NCBI GenBank assembly: GCA_050740455.1
Contig: JBOIDF010000032.1
Location: forward strand, 1-38,250
DNA: 38,250 nt
Direction of reading: 5' to 3'
From: USCg-Taylor sp050740455
Lineage (GTDB): Bacteria; Pseudomonadota; Gammaproteobacteria; JACCXJ01
The position numbers and the translations under genes were made by a program. The stretch's first letter is position 1. Every line of letters starts with the position of its first letter. Below are positions 24,211 through 32,400 of this stretch, piece by piece. The notes beneath the pieces are model-generated. The model saw nothing but the letters and a program-made list of their open reading frames with translations. It was not told the origin of the DNA and ran no database searches.

Positions 24211-24990
24211 ATGAAGGGCAATGCTTCACGCGAGGACCTCTCCCATAAGGAGCCAAAAGTACCGCACCCTGTCCTCGATAAATACTACGCAAGTGAGACG
24301 GAGAGGCAGCCATTCGTTCTCGACTTATTCGACGGCGCTGCCGAAAATTATAACCTTGTATGTGCAGTGCTGTCGCTCGGCTCCGGCCAATTCTACCGCC
24401 GTTGGGCGCTTGCGCGCTCAGGGCTTCGCGCCGGCATGAAGCTTCTCGATGTCGCCGTGGGCACGGGGCTCGTCGCACGCGCGGCCATAGCCATTCTCGG
24501 TGACCCTCGGTCCGTGACCGGACTCGACCCCAGCAGCGGAATGTTAGCAGAAGCACGCAAGAGGCTACGTATTCCGCTGGTGCTGGGGATTGCGGAAAAA
24601 CTACCGTTCGGAAACGACAGCTTCGATTTTCTAAGCATGGGTTATGCGCTCCGCCACGTAGCCGATCTAGGCGTGAGCTTCAGGGAATTCCTACGGGTCT
24701 TGAAGCCGGGAGGCCGCATTCTGATCCTGGAGATATCTCGGCCAACCTCGGTTACCGGCCAATATTTAATCCGGGTCTACTTTCAGAAAATCTTGCCTGT
24801 GATCATGCGCATTTTCACCAGGAGCGGGTACGCCCAATTGCTAACCACTTATTACTGGGACACGATCGCGGAATGCGTCGAGCCAACGATCATCCTGGAG
24901 ATCCTGGGTGCCAGCGGCTTCGACCATGTCGAGCGCCGGGTCTATGGCAGGATTTTTAGCGAATACACTGGGGTAAAATCGGCGCGGTAA
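24211..24990 (+). CDS. SAM-dependent methyltransferase (UbiE-like)
   Basis: The 259-residue class I methyltransferase has motif I LLDVAVGTGLVARAAI, motif II VTGLDPSSGMLAEARKR and motif III region LKPGGRILILEISRP. All are close to the UbiE/quinone methyltransferase group. PFGNDSFDFLSMGYALRHV is the usual post-II stretch. The ATG at 24211 fits the family start (VLDKYYASETERQPFVLDLF follows); the frame is open to 24070. It is the only plus-strand gene in this part and runs convergently with the halogenase-like gene and divergently from the exporter. Methylated aryl rings occur in known aryl polyenes, so a tailoring role is plausible; quinone biosynthesis is the alternative. Confidence 0.82.
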   Translation: MKGNASREDLSHKEPKVPHPVLDKYYASETERQPFVLDLFDGAAENYNLVCAVLSLGSGQFYRRWALARSGLRAGMKLLDVAVGTGLVARAAIAILGDPRSVTGLDPSSGMLAEARKRLRIPLVLGIAEKLPFGNDSFDFLSMGYALRHVADLGVSFREFLRVLKPGGRILILEISRPTSVTGQYLIRVYFQKILPVIMRIFTRSGYAQLLTTYYWDTIAECVEPTIILEILGASGFDHVERRVYGRIFSEYTGVKSAR

Positions 24991-25052
24991 AGTCACGGAT
25001 AGGCTCGGCGTCTGGGCGAGATCCCGAGCACAGTAGACTTGTTTCAACCCTC

Positions 25053-26375
25053 TCACTGTATGGCGAGATCGGCCGGAACTACTCCGCGCAGCCCATAGCG
25101 CCCCATGAACCGCAAGAGACCGCTGCTATAGCGGGACGTGACACCTACTCCGGACGCCTGCAACGCTACCTGCCGCTCGATGTGGTCGTGGGCCGCGACC
25201 TTCAGGAAATTCGGGCCCGCCTCCACCCAGTCGCGCCCCGCGCGTTGCATCGCCGCCATCCTCCCATCGTAAAAATACGCCACCAGCTTGGACCATGCGT
25301 TGATATTAGCTATTTGCAGAGCGGTATACCGAGCCAGCGCCGAACCCAGCTCCACCGGGGATCGCCGCCGGATCAGGGGTGTCAGTGCCTCCGCGAGCAG
25401 TTCCGCGGAGAGCAGTGCCAGGGACACTCCCGGCGACAACATCGGATCCACGAACCCCAAGGCGTCTCCCAGCATCACCCAACCGGGGCCGTAACCGCGC
25501 TGGGAGATGAGTTGGTAGTTGGAATAAGTGGCAACGGGGGTCACCCGCCGGGCCTCTCCGGCAAGCGTGGTCAGCGCGGGTTCCAAGGCAATCGCGACCT
25601 TTAACCTCTCCTCCGGTGTGGCTCCCAGTCGATCCGCATCTTTCCGGCCCACCACGATACCGATAGATAATTTGTCCCGTAGCGGAATGCACCAGTTCCA
25701 GCCGGCCTTGAGGCGCGAAATGACGACCTGTCCGGGGGCCTCCTCCCACCGAAACCCCTCGAAGTGGGCGAAATGAGCCAGGTCATCGCGTGGACCGACC
25801 TCAGTGGGTATATCCAGCATGCGAGCGACAAGCCGGCTGCGTCCCGTGGCGTCGACGATAAGGTCGGGTTGCCGGCCGCGCAAATGGGATGCCGCGGTCA
25901 AAGTCTCCGCGGCGAGCCTGAGCTCGGTTCCGGTATTCCGGGATGCCCGCTCCACGCGGGCGCGGGTGCGTACGACTCGGGCGCCCGAGGCGACTGCGTT
26001 GGCGAGCAGAACTTCGTCGAATCGTGGCCGTGGAACGTTATAGGCATAAGGGGGCACGGCTGGAGCGAAGCGCGCGAAGGTGAAGCTGAAGCGGTCGGTG
26101 GGTGACCAGACAAAGGAAGCGCCCGGTTTTAAAAGCCCGATGGCGGCGATTTCGTTCTCGATGCCCAGACGCCGCAGCATCGGTATCACGGCGGGTACGA
26201 GGGACTCGCCCACGACCAATTCGGGGCGGCGCCCGTGCTCGAAGAGCGTCACCTCCGCTCCTTGACGGGCTAGCATGCAGGCCAGAGCCGACCCAGACGG
26301 GCCGGAGCCCAAGATGGCTACGCGCAAAACGCTGGCCTCTCCCTTCGCCTCTTGTTCATTCGCGAGTGCGCTCAT
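25053..26375 (-). CDS. Flavin-dependent halogenase-like oxidoreductase
   Basis: The 440-residue flavoprotein has GSGPSG (23-28), then VVGESLVPAVIPMLRRLGIE and LLKPGASF. The lysine here (K83) sits where halogenases keep their catalytic lysine. GWNWCIPL (225-232) fits the halogenase signature WxWxIP. FVDPMLSPGVSLALLSAE is the usual flavin-contact segment. These features fit flavin-dependent halogenases; related non-halogenating oxidoreductases share some of them. In the Xanthomonas xanthomonadin cluster a halogenase-type gene accompanies a brominated aryl polyene, so halogenation of the polyene or its aryl head is the inferred role. AAGGGGG lies 6 nt before the ATG. No flavin reductase is seen beside it; halogenases normally need one. 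Confidence 0.75.
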   Translation of the reverse strand: MSALANEQEAKGEASVLRVAILGSGPSGSALACMLARQGAEVTLFEHGRRPELVVGESLVPAVIPMLRRLGIENEIAAIGLLKPGASFVWSPTDRFSFTFARFAPAVPPYAYNVPRPRFDEVLLANAVASGARVVRTRARVERASRNTGTELRLAAETLTAASHLRGRQPDLIVDATGRSRLVARMLDIPTEVGPRDDLAHFAHFEGFRWEEAPGQVVISRLKAGWNWCIPLRDKLSIGIVVGRKDADRLGATPEERLKVAIALEPALTTLAGEARRVTPVATYSNYQLISQRGYGPGWVMLGDALGFVDPMLSPGVSLALLSAELLAEALTPLIRRRSPVELGSALARYTALQIANINAWSKLVAYFYDGRMAAMQRAGRDWVEAGPNFLKVAAHDHIERQVALQASGVGVTSRYSSGLLRFMGRYGLRGVVPADLAIQ

Positions 26376-26410
26376 AAAAGCCCCCTTAAAAAAGTGCTCG
26401 CCAGGGTATC

Positions 26411-26438
26411 TTGACTAACGGGAGTCCGATGATATTAC
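26411..26438 (+). promoter_or_regulatory. Candidate promoter for lipoprotein gene
   Basis: TTGACT (26411-26416) and TATTAC (26433-26438) with 16-nt spacing lie about 56 nt before the lipoprotein ATG, in the divergent gap after the halogenase-like gene start. The match is moderate. Confidence 0.4.
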
Positions 26439-26494
26439 ATAACCACGCCGCAAGTACGGGGTTGAAAAAATTAATCTCACCGGGGAGACCAACC

Positions 26495-26911
26495 ATGAAT
26501 ATGTATAAGACACTAAGAACCGGCGCCTCGCTTGGAATCATGATGGCGATTTTGGCGGGCTGTAGAACCGCGCCGCTCTATAACGTGACGAACTCGGCGG
26601 TGCCACCGGTAACCGCCGGCAAAACCCTTACGCTGGATAATGTAACCAAGGCCATCGTCGATGCCGGCATGGGCCTAGGCTGGGAAATGCAGGTCGTGAG
26701 GCCCGGTCAGATCACCGGCACGCTGCACCTCCGCTCTCACACGGCGATCGTGGACATCCCCTACAACACCGCTTCCTATAGCATCGTTTATAACAGCAGC
26801 CAGGACCTCAATTACGACCCGGCGAAACGAACCATTCATACGAACTACAATGGGTGGATCCAAAATCTGGATAAAGCGATCCGGGGGCGCTTGAGCACTT
26901 TCGGTTACTAA
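26495..26911 (+). CDS. Small lipoprotein
   Basis: The 138-residue product has a lipoprotein signal peptide with lipobox (GIMMAILAGC, cysteine at about 24). The mature domain includes LTLDNVTKAIVDAGMGLGWE, TGTLHLRSHTAIVDIPYNTA and YSIVYNSSQDLNYDP, then WIQNLDKAIRGRL. The mature part looks like a small alpha/beta domain seen in other uncharacterised proteobacterial lipoproteins. The ATG at 26495 follows GGGGAGA; the open frame starts at 26411. It reads away from the halogenase-like gene. Function unknown; envelope location is inferred from the lipobox. Confidence 0.78.
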   Translation: MNMYKTLRTGASLGIMMAILAGCRTAPLYNVTNSAVPPVTAGKTLTLDNVTKAIVDAGMGLGWEMQVVRPGQITGTLHLRSHTAIVDIPYNTASYSIVYNSSQDLNYDPAKRTIHTNYNGWIQNLDKAIRGRLSTFGY

Positions 26912-26941
26912 CAAAGGCAAGGGGTCTACCATCGGATTTCT

Positions 26942-26967
26942 GGTTCCCAAGCTCCGGCTTGGGAACC
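26942..26967 (+). repeat. REP palindrome, right side of RAYT remnant
   Basis: The 26-bp imperfect palindrome GGTTCCCAAGCTCC/GGCTTGGGAACC sits just past the 3' end of the broken REP-associated transposase. It is the exact reverse complement of the copy at 27656-27681. Confidence 0.8.
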
Positions 26968-26998
26968 CGGTCCGTGAAACTCCCGCTTCACGTCTCCA

Positions 26999-27532
26999 TC
27001 ACCAGACCCGCATCACCTCGATCAAGCCTTCCTGCCCGACGTAATTCCGGGCACTGGAATACCGCCAATGCTCCGGCTGATCGACCTAGCCGCGTTTGAC
27101 CGGGTTCTGGTGGATATAATCCAGTTTCTGACGCATCGTTATCTCGGATCCGATGAGTTGCGGGTGACTGCCTTCCTCCCAAACCTGATACCGGCTGTCG
27201 GTCTTGTGCGAACGCTTGAAGAGGGCCAATAACTCCAGAAGTCTGTTCGAACCTCCGCTCTCCAGATAGGCAATGATTTCCCTGGCCGTGAATGACTTGA
27301 AACGCTGTATATCCCGGCTCAGGTTCTCCGACGTGGCAACAAGATGCAAGTGGTTTTCGAGGATCACGTAACCGTAGAATGACCAGTCCGGCTTCGCGCT
27401 GAAGGAACCGCCATGAATCCAGAACGATGTTCACCGTTTCCTGCCGGGTAACAGTGGCAGCCAGTGGTTGACCGTCGCCGTCAGGAAGTGCGGGCATGAT
27501 TCTTGGCGAACACGGTAACGGCTTCGAGGCAT
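26999..27532 (-). pseudogene. REP-associated tyrosine transposase (RAYT), degraded
   Basis: Spliced across frames, this reads as a Y1-type single-strand transposase. The N-terminus is MPRSRYRVRQESCPHFLTAT, then ETVNIVLDSWRFLQREAGLV, then ILENHLHLVATSENLSRDIQ. The HxH metal motif is in HLHLVA and the nucleophile tyrosine region in LDYIHQNPVKRG. Two frame changes occur near 27455 and 27375, and an in-frame TAG at 27086-27088 interrupts the C-terminus. Beyond it the frame continues VDQPEHWRYSSARNYVGQEG to a TGA at 26999-27001. These enzymes move or maintain REP palindromes, and matching REPs flank it. It is clearly inactive now. Confidence 0.88.
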
Positions 27533-27655
27533 GGCAAGTTAGCGAAGGGCAGACTTCAAGCAGATGGCGCTCGGTTGACTATACTGACTTGTTGATTTAT
27601 GCGTTTCCAAGGTCCAAGGTAGGATGAATTCCGGTAAGCTGGAGCTTCCCGACCG

Positions 27656-27681
27656 GGTTCCCAAGCCGGAGCTTGGGAACC
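27656..27681 (-). repeat. REP palindrome, left side of RAYT remnant
   Basis: GGTTCCCAAGCCGG/AGCTTGGGAACC is a 26-bp imperfect palindrome, in opposite orientation to the copy at 26942-26967. A related half-site (AAGCTGGAGCTTCCC) lies about 20 nt before it, and a 9-bp direct repeat CCAGTGTAA CCAGTGTAA follows it. The surrounding gap 27533-27863 holds no gene. Confidence 0.8.
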
Positions 27682-27863
27682 AGTGTAACCAGTGTAACCG
27701 CGGCCGCGCGTCGGGCCGGGCTGCACGACGTTGACCGTAATGCCCTTTCACGGGAATTCCATGATCGCAAAGCCCGGCATGGGTAGGCTATCATGTGTAC
27801 TCAAGACCACCGTATCCGGACACTGAATCGATAGTCTCACTCGACCCGGTGTCCACGACCGTG

Positions 27864-28283
27864 ATGAAAAGCTACCGTAAAGAACTCTGGTTCAATCTTC
27901 CGACTCGGGTTGGATTCGTGAACCTCACGCCGGACGTGGAGCAGTGCGTCGTAGCAAGTACCGTCCAAGAGGGATTGGTTCTCGTCAATGCGATGCATAT
28001 CACCGCGAGCGTGTTCATCAACGACGATGAACGTGGCTTGCATCATGACTACCAAGCCTGGCTAGAGAAGCTCGCGCCCCATGCGCCGGTCAATCAGTAT
28101 CGCCATAACGACACGGGTGAAGACAACGCCGATGCGCACATGAAGCGGCAAATCATGGGGCGCGAGGTGGTGGTAGCGATAACGAGCGGCCGGCTCGATC
28201 TGGGCCCCTGGGAACAGATTTTTTACGGGGAATTCGATGGTCGCCGCAAGAAGCGCGTGCTGGTGAAAATCATCGGCGAATAA
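27864..28283 (+). CDS. yjbQ: YjbQ family protein (UPF0047)
   Basis: The 139-residue protein matches the YjbQ/UPF0047 family, trimeric proteins with weak thiamine-phosphate synthase activity but uncertain physiological role. Family stretches include TSTVQEGLVLVNAMHITASV (read here as ASTVQEGL), NDTGEDNADAHMKRQIMG and the C-terminal LDLGPWEQIFYGEFDGRRKK. Conserved histidines and aspartates in HITASVFINDDE and in the DNADAH segment are kept. I prefer the ATG at 27864 (MKSYRKELWF), which matches where family members start; the frame is open to 27795. Probably cytoplasmic. Confidence 0.85.
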   Translation: MKSYRKELWFNLPTRVGFVNLTPDVEQCVVASTVQEGLVLVNAMHITASVFINDDERGLHHDYQAWLEKLAPHAPVNQYRHNDTGEDNADAHMKRQIMGREVVVAITSGRLDLGPWEQIFYGEFDGRRKKRVLVKIIGE

Positions 28284-28344
28284 CCATGCAGACTCCTTAC
28301 AGCACATCACGCAGGCCAGGGCGCCCTCGCGAGCGGGGTGGCTT

Positions 28345-29388
28345 ATGAACCACTGGTCGGTATTGCGTCTGCTGCGCATGCTGCCGGGGCCGAAACCGCA
28401 CAACCCGTACTTCGACGCGGCGAAGCGCCATCACACGCCGGACGGTTTCCGCAACAATCACCCCCGGGTCCCGCCTACCCAAGAGGAGTTGGCACGCCTG
28501 CACCGCGATCTCGGAGCAAAGGCGCCCACTAGCGCGCCGCGGATCGACCTCTCGCCGGTGGCGCCGGATCTGGCGCTGCTCCAGGCCAACCGCACGCGGC
28601 ACACGGTCACCTGGATCGGCCATTCCACCGTGCTGGTGCAGACGGGCGGGCGCAACCTCATCACCGATCCGATGTTCTCCCATCGTGCCTCGCCCCTGCC
28701 CTTTGCCGGCCCGCGGCGCCACCAGCCGCCCGGCATCGCGCTCAGTGATCTGCCGCCCATCGATCTGGTGCTGATCTCCCACAGCCACTACGATCACCTG
28801 GACCTCCGGAGCGTGCGGGCGCTTTCGCGCCAGCGCGGCGGACCGCCCAGCTTCGCCGTGCCGTTGGGGCTGGAGCGCTGGTTCCGCCGCCGGCTGCCCG
28901 CTGCGAACGTCGTGGCGCTCGACTGGTGGGAGAGCCGCGCGGTGGCGGGCGTGACAGTGACGCTGGTGCCGGTGCACCACTGGAGCGCGCGCACCCCCTG
29001 GGACGGCAACAGCAACCTCTGGGGCGGCTGGGCGGCGGAGCGCGCGGGCTTCCGTTTCTTCTTCTCCGGCGATACCGCCTACTCGCAGGATTTTCCCGAG
29101 GTCGGCCGCCGGCTCGGCCCGTTCGACCTCGCCGCCATCGCCATCGGCCACTACGAGCCGCGTTGGTTCATGCGCAACAACCACATCAATCCGGAGGAGG
29201 CGGTGCGCATCCACGGCGAGATCGGCGCGCGCCGCTCGCTCGGCATCCATTGGGGGACCTTTGAGCGCTTGACGCCCGAGCCTCTGGACCAGCCGCTGCG
29301 CGATCTTGCCGCGGCACGGCGGGCCCGCGGTGTGGCGGAGGAGGAGTTTTTCGTCCTGCGGCACGGGCAGACGCGGGTGATCGAATGA
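28345..29388 (+). CDS. Metallo-beta-lactamase-fold hydrolase (NAPE-PLD/UlaG-like)
   Basis: The 347-residue enzyme carries the HxHxDH zinc motif in LVLISHSHYDHLDLRSV. Further ligands are in LVPVHHWSARTPWD, FFFSGDTAYSQDFPEV and LGIHWGTFE. A preceding WIGHSTVLVQTGGRNLITDP and the large N-terminal extension (about 80 residues) match the branch that includes N-acylphosphatidylethanolamine phospholipase D. Members hydrolyse phospholipid-type or similar bonds; the substrate is unknown here. It begins 61 nt after yjbQ on the same strand, so the two may be co-transcribed. Confidence 0.88.
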   Translation: MNHWSVLRLLRMLPGPKPHNPYFDAAKRHHTPDGFRNNHPRVPPTQEELARLHRDLGAKAPTSAPRIDLSPVAPDLALLQANRTRHTVTWIGHSTVLVQTGGRNLITDPMFSHRASPLPFAGPRRHQPPGIALSDLPPIDLVLISHSHYDHLDLRSVRALSRQRGGPPSFAVPLGLERWFRRRLPAANVVALDWWESRAVAGVTVTLVPVHHWSARTPWDGNSNLWGGWAAERAGFRFFFSGDTAYSQDFPEVGRRLGPFDLAAIAIGHYEPRWFMRNNHINPEEAVRIHGEIGARRSLGIHWGTFERLTPEPLDQPLRDLAAARRARGVAEEEFFVLRHGQTRVIE

Positions 29389-29427
29389 TCGGGATGCGGC
29401 CGCTCATCGAGGGCTTGGTGCGGACGG

Positions 29428-29448
29428 TTAGGGAAGCTCTGCAAAAGT
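29428..29448 (-). repeat. Short dispersed repeat, inverted copy
   Basis: This is the exact reverse complement of the 21-bp repeat at 6857-6877 and 12057-12077 (core CTTTTGCAGAGCTTCCCTAA). It lies in the 263-nt gap between the hydrolase and FMN reductase genes, which otherwise shows nothing recognisable. Confidence 0.75.
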
Positions 29449-29651
29449 AGTCTCTCGTATCTGTGAGTCCCTGCTATTTTATTGAATGAGTCTCCATTGC
29501 TACACTGACCGAATGACGCCCGACCGCGCCCGACCCGTTCTACTTCATACCGCCGCTCCAGCCCAAGGCCGGTTGAGCCGGCAGCGAATCCACTTATCGA
29601 GCCGGGCGGTGCTGTCCAGATAAACAAGACCGGCTCTCCGGGGAAGAAATC

Positions 29652-30275
29652 ATGAAACTGAACCTGCTCGTCCTCTATGGGTCCGTCCGCTCGACGCGGC
29701 AAGGAATCAAGGCCGCACGCTTCGTCGCCAATCAGTGCCGAAAACGCGGGCACGAGGTTTTTCTTATCGATCCGCTCGAGTTCCGACTGCCGCTCCTCGA
29801 CAAGATGTACAAGGAATATCCGCCAGGAGGCGCGCCGGAGCCGCTCGAGCGGTTGGCCTGTCGTGTGAAGGCGGCGGACGGCTACGTGATCGTGTCGGGC
29901 GAGTACAACCACACCGTTCCGCCCGCGCTTGCCAACCTCCTCGATCACTTCCTCGAGGAGTACTTTTACAAGCCGAGCGCGATCGTCTGCTACTCGGCCG
30001 GAGCCTTCGGAGGCGTTCGGGCCGCGATCGCGCTGCGTGCGATGCTCGGCGAGCTAGGAATGTCGAGCATTCCCTCGATCTTCCCGATCCCAAAGATCCA
30101 GGACGCGTTCCGGGAGGACGGCTCACCGATCGACGAGGGCTACGAACGCCGCATCGTGAAGTTCCTCGACGAGCTCGAGTGGTACGCGCGGGCGCTCAAG
30201 GCGGCTCGGGAACGCGACCAAGACCGCGAGCGGAGCAACTGCTCGGCGCAGCAGTTGATCGGGTCGCAACCGTGA
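29652..30275 (+). CDS. NADPH-dependent FMN reductase family protein
   Basis: The 207-residue flavodoxin-like enzyme has the phosphate-binding loop LVLYGSVRSTRQGIKAARFV and the flavin-contact motif SGEYNHTVPPALANLLDH, followed by YSAGAFGGVRAAIALRAML. These define the NADPH-dependent FMN reductase/quinone reductase family. GGGGAAGAAATC precedes the ATG. It could in principle supply reduced flavin to the halogenase-like enzyme about 3 kb away, though nothing in the sequence ties them. A charged tail (ARERDQDRERSN) ends the protein. Confidence 0.88.
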   Translation: MKLNLLVLYGSVRSTRQGIKAARFVANQCRKRGHEVFLIDPLEFRLPLLDKMYKEYPPGGAPEPLERLACRVKAADGYVIVSGEYNHTVPPALANLLDHFLEEYFYKPSAIVCYSAGAFGGVRAAIALRAMLGELGMSSIPSIFPIPKIQDAFREDGSPIDEGYERRIVKFLDELEWYARALKAARERDQDRERSNCSAQQLIGSQP

Positions 30276-30447
30276 GTTAGACCGGCGGCTCGATGGACGT
30301 CACTTGCGGTGACACCTACGATGTAGTCCAGCGCTGCACCTTGGGCCGCAACACCATCCAGGTCATTCCACCTATCGATCCGACAAGGTCCGTCTCCTCT
30401 GGGAAGATGTGCACGGCGGGCAAATGGGACCGATTAGCGAGGTAGGT

Positions 30448-31155
30448 ATGGAAACAACCACTGCGGGCGCCGAGGCGCGGCAACTACTCCTGCGTGACTA
30501 TCAAGGAGTTTTGTCTACGCTCTCCGTGGCGGTTAGCGGTTATCCCTTCGGCTCGCTCGTCCCCTACTGCCTCGATCGGCAGGGGCGCCCCATCATCCTC
30601 ATCAGCCGCATCGCCCAGCATAGCAAGAACATCCTGGCCGATCCTAAGGTGTCGCTCATTGCCATCGAGCGCGGCGTCGACGACATCCAGACCGCCGGGC
30701 GTCTGACCCTGCTCGCCGACGCGGCCCGCATCCCGCCCGAGGACGAAGACACGCCCGCGCGCTACTACTGCTATTTCCCGCAGTCGCGCGACTACCACAA
30801 GACCCACGACTTCGACTTCCATCGCCTCGAACCGGTGCGCGCCCGTTACATCGGCGGCTTCGGCGACATCCACTGGCTGGAACCCAAAAGACTGCTGCTC
30901 CCCAACCCCTTCACCGGCGAGGAAGAGCTCGGTATGGTCCGGCACATGAATGAGGACCACACCGAGGCGATGCAGCACTATTGCCTTAATGCCGGTCTTG
31001 CCCTGCCCGAGGCCGTCACGCCGGTGATGACCGGGATAGACGCGGAGGGTTTTCACCTGCGGCTGGGTGCGCGCATCGTCCGCTTCGAGTTTCCCTTGCC
31101 CGTGCAAAGCCCTATGGAAGTACGCCAAGCCCTGGTGGCAATGGCGCGAGCGTAG
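30448..31155 (+). CDS. HugZ-like haem/FMN-binding protein
   Basis: The 235-residue protein combines an N-terminal split-barrel flavin-binding (pyridoxamine phosphate oxidase-like) domain with a C-terminal DUF2470 domain. The first shows YQGVLSTLSVAVSGYPFGSL, RPIILISRIAQHSKNILADP and GRLTLLADA. The second shows ELGMVRHMNEDHTEAMQHYC and GFHLRLGARIVRFEFP. This order is that of HugZ/HutZ haem-utilisation proteins, which bind and can degrade haem. The ATG at 30448 is preceded by GAGGTAGGT; earlier in-frame starts (30409) lack a good site. No haem transporter is nearby. Confidence 0.85.
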   Translation: METTTAGAEARQLLLRDYQGVLSTLSVAVSGYPFGSLVPYCLDRQGRPIILISRIAQHSKNILADPKVSLIAIERGVDDIQTAGRLTLLADAARIPPEDEDTPARYYCYFPQSRDYHKTHDFDFHRLEPVRARYIGGFGDIHWLEPKRLLLPNPFTGEEELGMVRHMNEDHTEAMQHYCLNAGLALPEAVTPVMTGIDAEGFHLRLGARIVRFEFPLPVQSPMEVRQALVAMARA

Positions 31156-31253
31156 TTGGCCCTCTATCGTTAGTCGCCTTTTAGCTCGAGCTCGATGCCG
31201 AACTTACATACTCAATCGGACCCAATCGTCGCACAGCATCCGCTCGCCGTCGC

Positions 31254-31850
31254 ATGAATTTATCCGTCGTCGAAACGCTCATCGGTCTCAATGTCATCGT
31301 CTACGTCATGCAAAACCTCGTAGGCAACACGGTTGCGCTGAATTTTGCGCTCTGGCCGCTTGAGCCGATCGATGGTGAATCACTGTTCCATCCGTGGCAA
31401 CTCATCACGCAAGCGTTTCTCCACGGCAGCGTGCCGCATCTCGCGTTTAATATGCTGGGGCTTTGGATGTTCGGTCATGAGATCGAGCAAAGCCAAGGAT
31501 CGCGCCGCTTTCTCACACTGTACTTTTCATCCGTGATCACGGCCGCAATCGCGCAGTTGTTCGTTCCCGGTTGGCTAGGCTTACCACTCGGTCCGACGAT
31601 TGGCGCCTCAGGCGGGGTGTTCGGTCTATTGCTTGCCTTCGCGGTGTTTTTCCCGAAACGCAAAGTGATTCCGCTGATTCCGCCGATCCCAATGCCCGCA
31701 TGGCTGTTCGCCGCGAGCTATGCGGCGATCGAGTTGTATTTGGGCGTCACCGGCACGCAAGCCGGCGTTGCGCATTTCGCGCACCTGGGCGGTATGGTCG
31801 GCGGGGGTATCGTCTTGTACCGGTGGTATCAGCCAGGCGGGCGACGCTAG
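31254..31850 (+). CDS. Rhomboid-family intramembrane serine protease
   Basis: The 198-residue membrane protein has six hydrophobic segments. The catalytic serine is in GASGGVFGLL (GxSG) and the histidine in AHFAHLGGMVGG. The first loop carries HPWQLITQAFLHGSVPHLAF with FNMLGLWMFG, the conserved HxxxN region. These are the complete active-site features of a rhomboid protease, which cuts substrates inside the membrane. It is shorter than GlpG, lacking its cytoplasmic N-terminal domain, and is like other compact bacterial rhomboids. The 31851-32115 gap after it shows no supported gene. Confidence 0.92.
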   Translation: MNLSVVETLIGLNVIVYVMQNLVGNTVALNFALWPLEPIDGESLFHPWQLITQAFLHGSVPHLAFNMLGLWMFGHEIEQSQGSRRFLTLYFSSVITAAIAQLFVPGWLGLPLGPTIGASGGVFGLLLAFAVFFPKRKVIPLIPPIPMPAWLFAASYAAIELYLGVTGTQAGVAHFAHLGGMVGGGIVLYRWYQPGGRR

Positions 31851-32115
31851 TCGCGAATTCAACGCGAGCGCGGAGGCTACGGTGGTGATCCAGTTCCCCA
31901 TCCCGGTCGATGCGTATACCGCGCCCATCTCGCGGCTTATCGTGACCCGCGAGTTCTCTAACGCGCCCCCCGAGCCCCTCGGCCCGCGGTGGTGATGATC
32001 AGCTCCTAAAAAGGCGCTCGATCGAGCGTGTGCGCGGGACGCATGCGTTTTCTTGTCTCGCACCGGTGTTCGACTGATATCTTGGTTGGACCCCGCTGCG
32101 CCATTACGCTATCGT

Positions 32116-32188
32116 GAAACGATGTGGCCTGTTTGATTATGCCCAAGGGCGGTGGATCAGCCTCGACTGGGGCCGGGTGCTCCACAAT
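32116..32188 (+). repeat. Dispersed ~74-bp repeat, copy B
   Basis: This matches copy A at 1363-1436 in the same orientation, about 31 kb away, with scattered substitutions and one missing base. It ends 5 nt before the MITE at 32194. Confidence 0.7.
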
Positions 32189-32193
32189 AAAAA

Positions 32194-32308
32194 TAAGGGG
32201 GTCTCCACTTAGCTGCAGTGACTACAAGATATTGGGGTCAGGGCTTGGGCAATGATGTCCTTTTGAAGCGGAAAGTGAACTCACTACAGCTAAGTGGAGA
32301 CCCCCTTA
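32194..32308. mobile_element. 115-bp MITE with 28-bp terminal inverted repeats
   Basis: The left arm (32194-32221, beginning TAAGGGGGTCTCCACTTAGC) and right arm (32281-32308) are inverted copies matching at 27 of 28 positions. The element begins TA and ends TA, consistent with a TA target duplication as made by IS630/Tc1-type transposases. The 59-nt centre is non-coding. The near-perfect arms suggest recent activity. Confidence 0.8.
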
Positions 32309-32316
32309 AAAATAAA

Positions 32317-32346
32317 GGGGCACGTCTCGAAATATAATAAACTGAT
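32317..32346 (+). repeat. Direct repeat upstream of hicBA
   Basis: GGGGCACGTCTCGAAATATA followed by ATAAACTGAT is repeated at 32896-32926 (GGGGTCAAGTCTCCAAATAT and on), same orientation, about 25 of 30 bases shared. The two copies bracket the HicBA pair. Confidence 0.6.
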
Positions 32347-32400
32347 GCTTGGGACCCCTTGTTGGTTGTCGGGTCATATTCGTAGACTGGAGTACATGTT

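Noticed and set aside
29652..30275. FMN reductase as dedicated partner of the halogenase-like enzyme
   Set aside because: It is 3 kb away on the other strand among unrelated genes, and general FMN reductases are common, so the link is not claimed.
31859..32063. Possible gene after the rhomboid protease on either strand
   Set aside because: Short peptides such as MGAVYASTGMGNWITTV on the minus strand looked protein-like, but no family, start or continuation could be supported.
32231..32260. Possible third copy of the GGGGTCA repeat inside the MITE
   Set aside because: Only GGGGTCAGG is shared with the hicBA-flanking repeat; too short to count.
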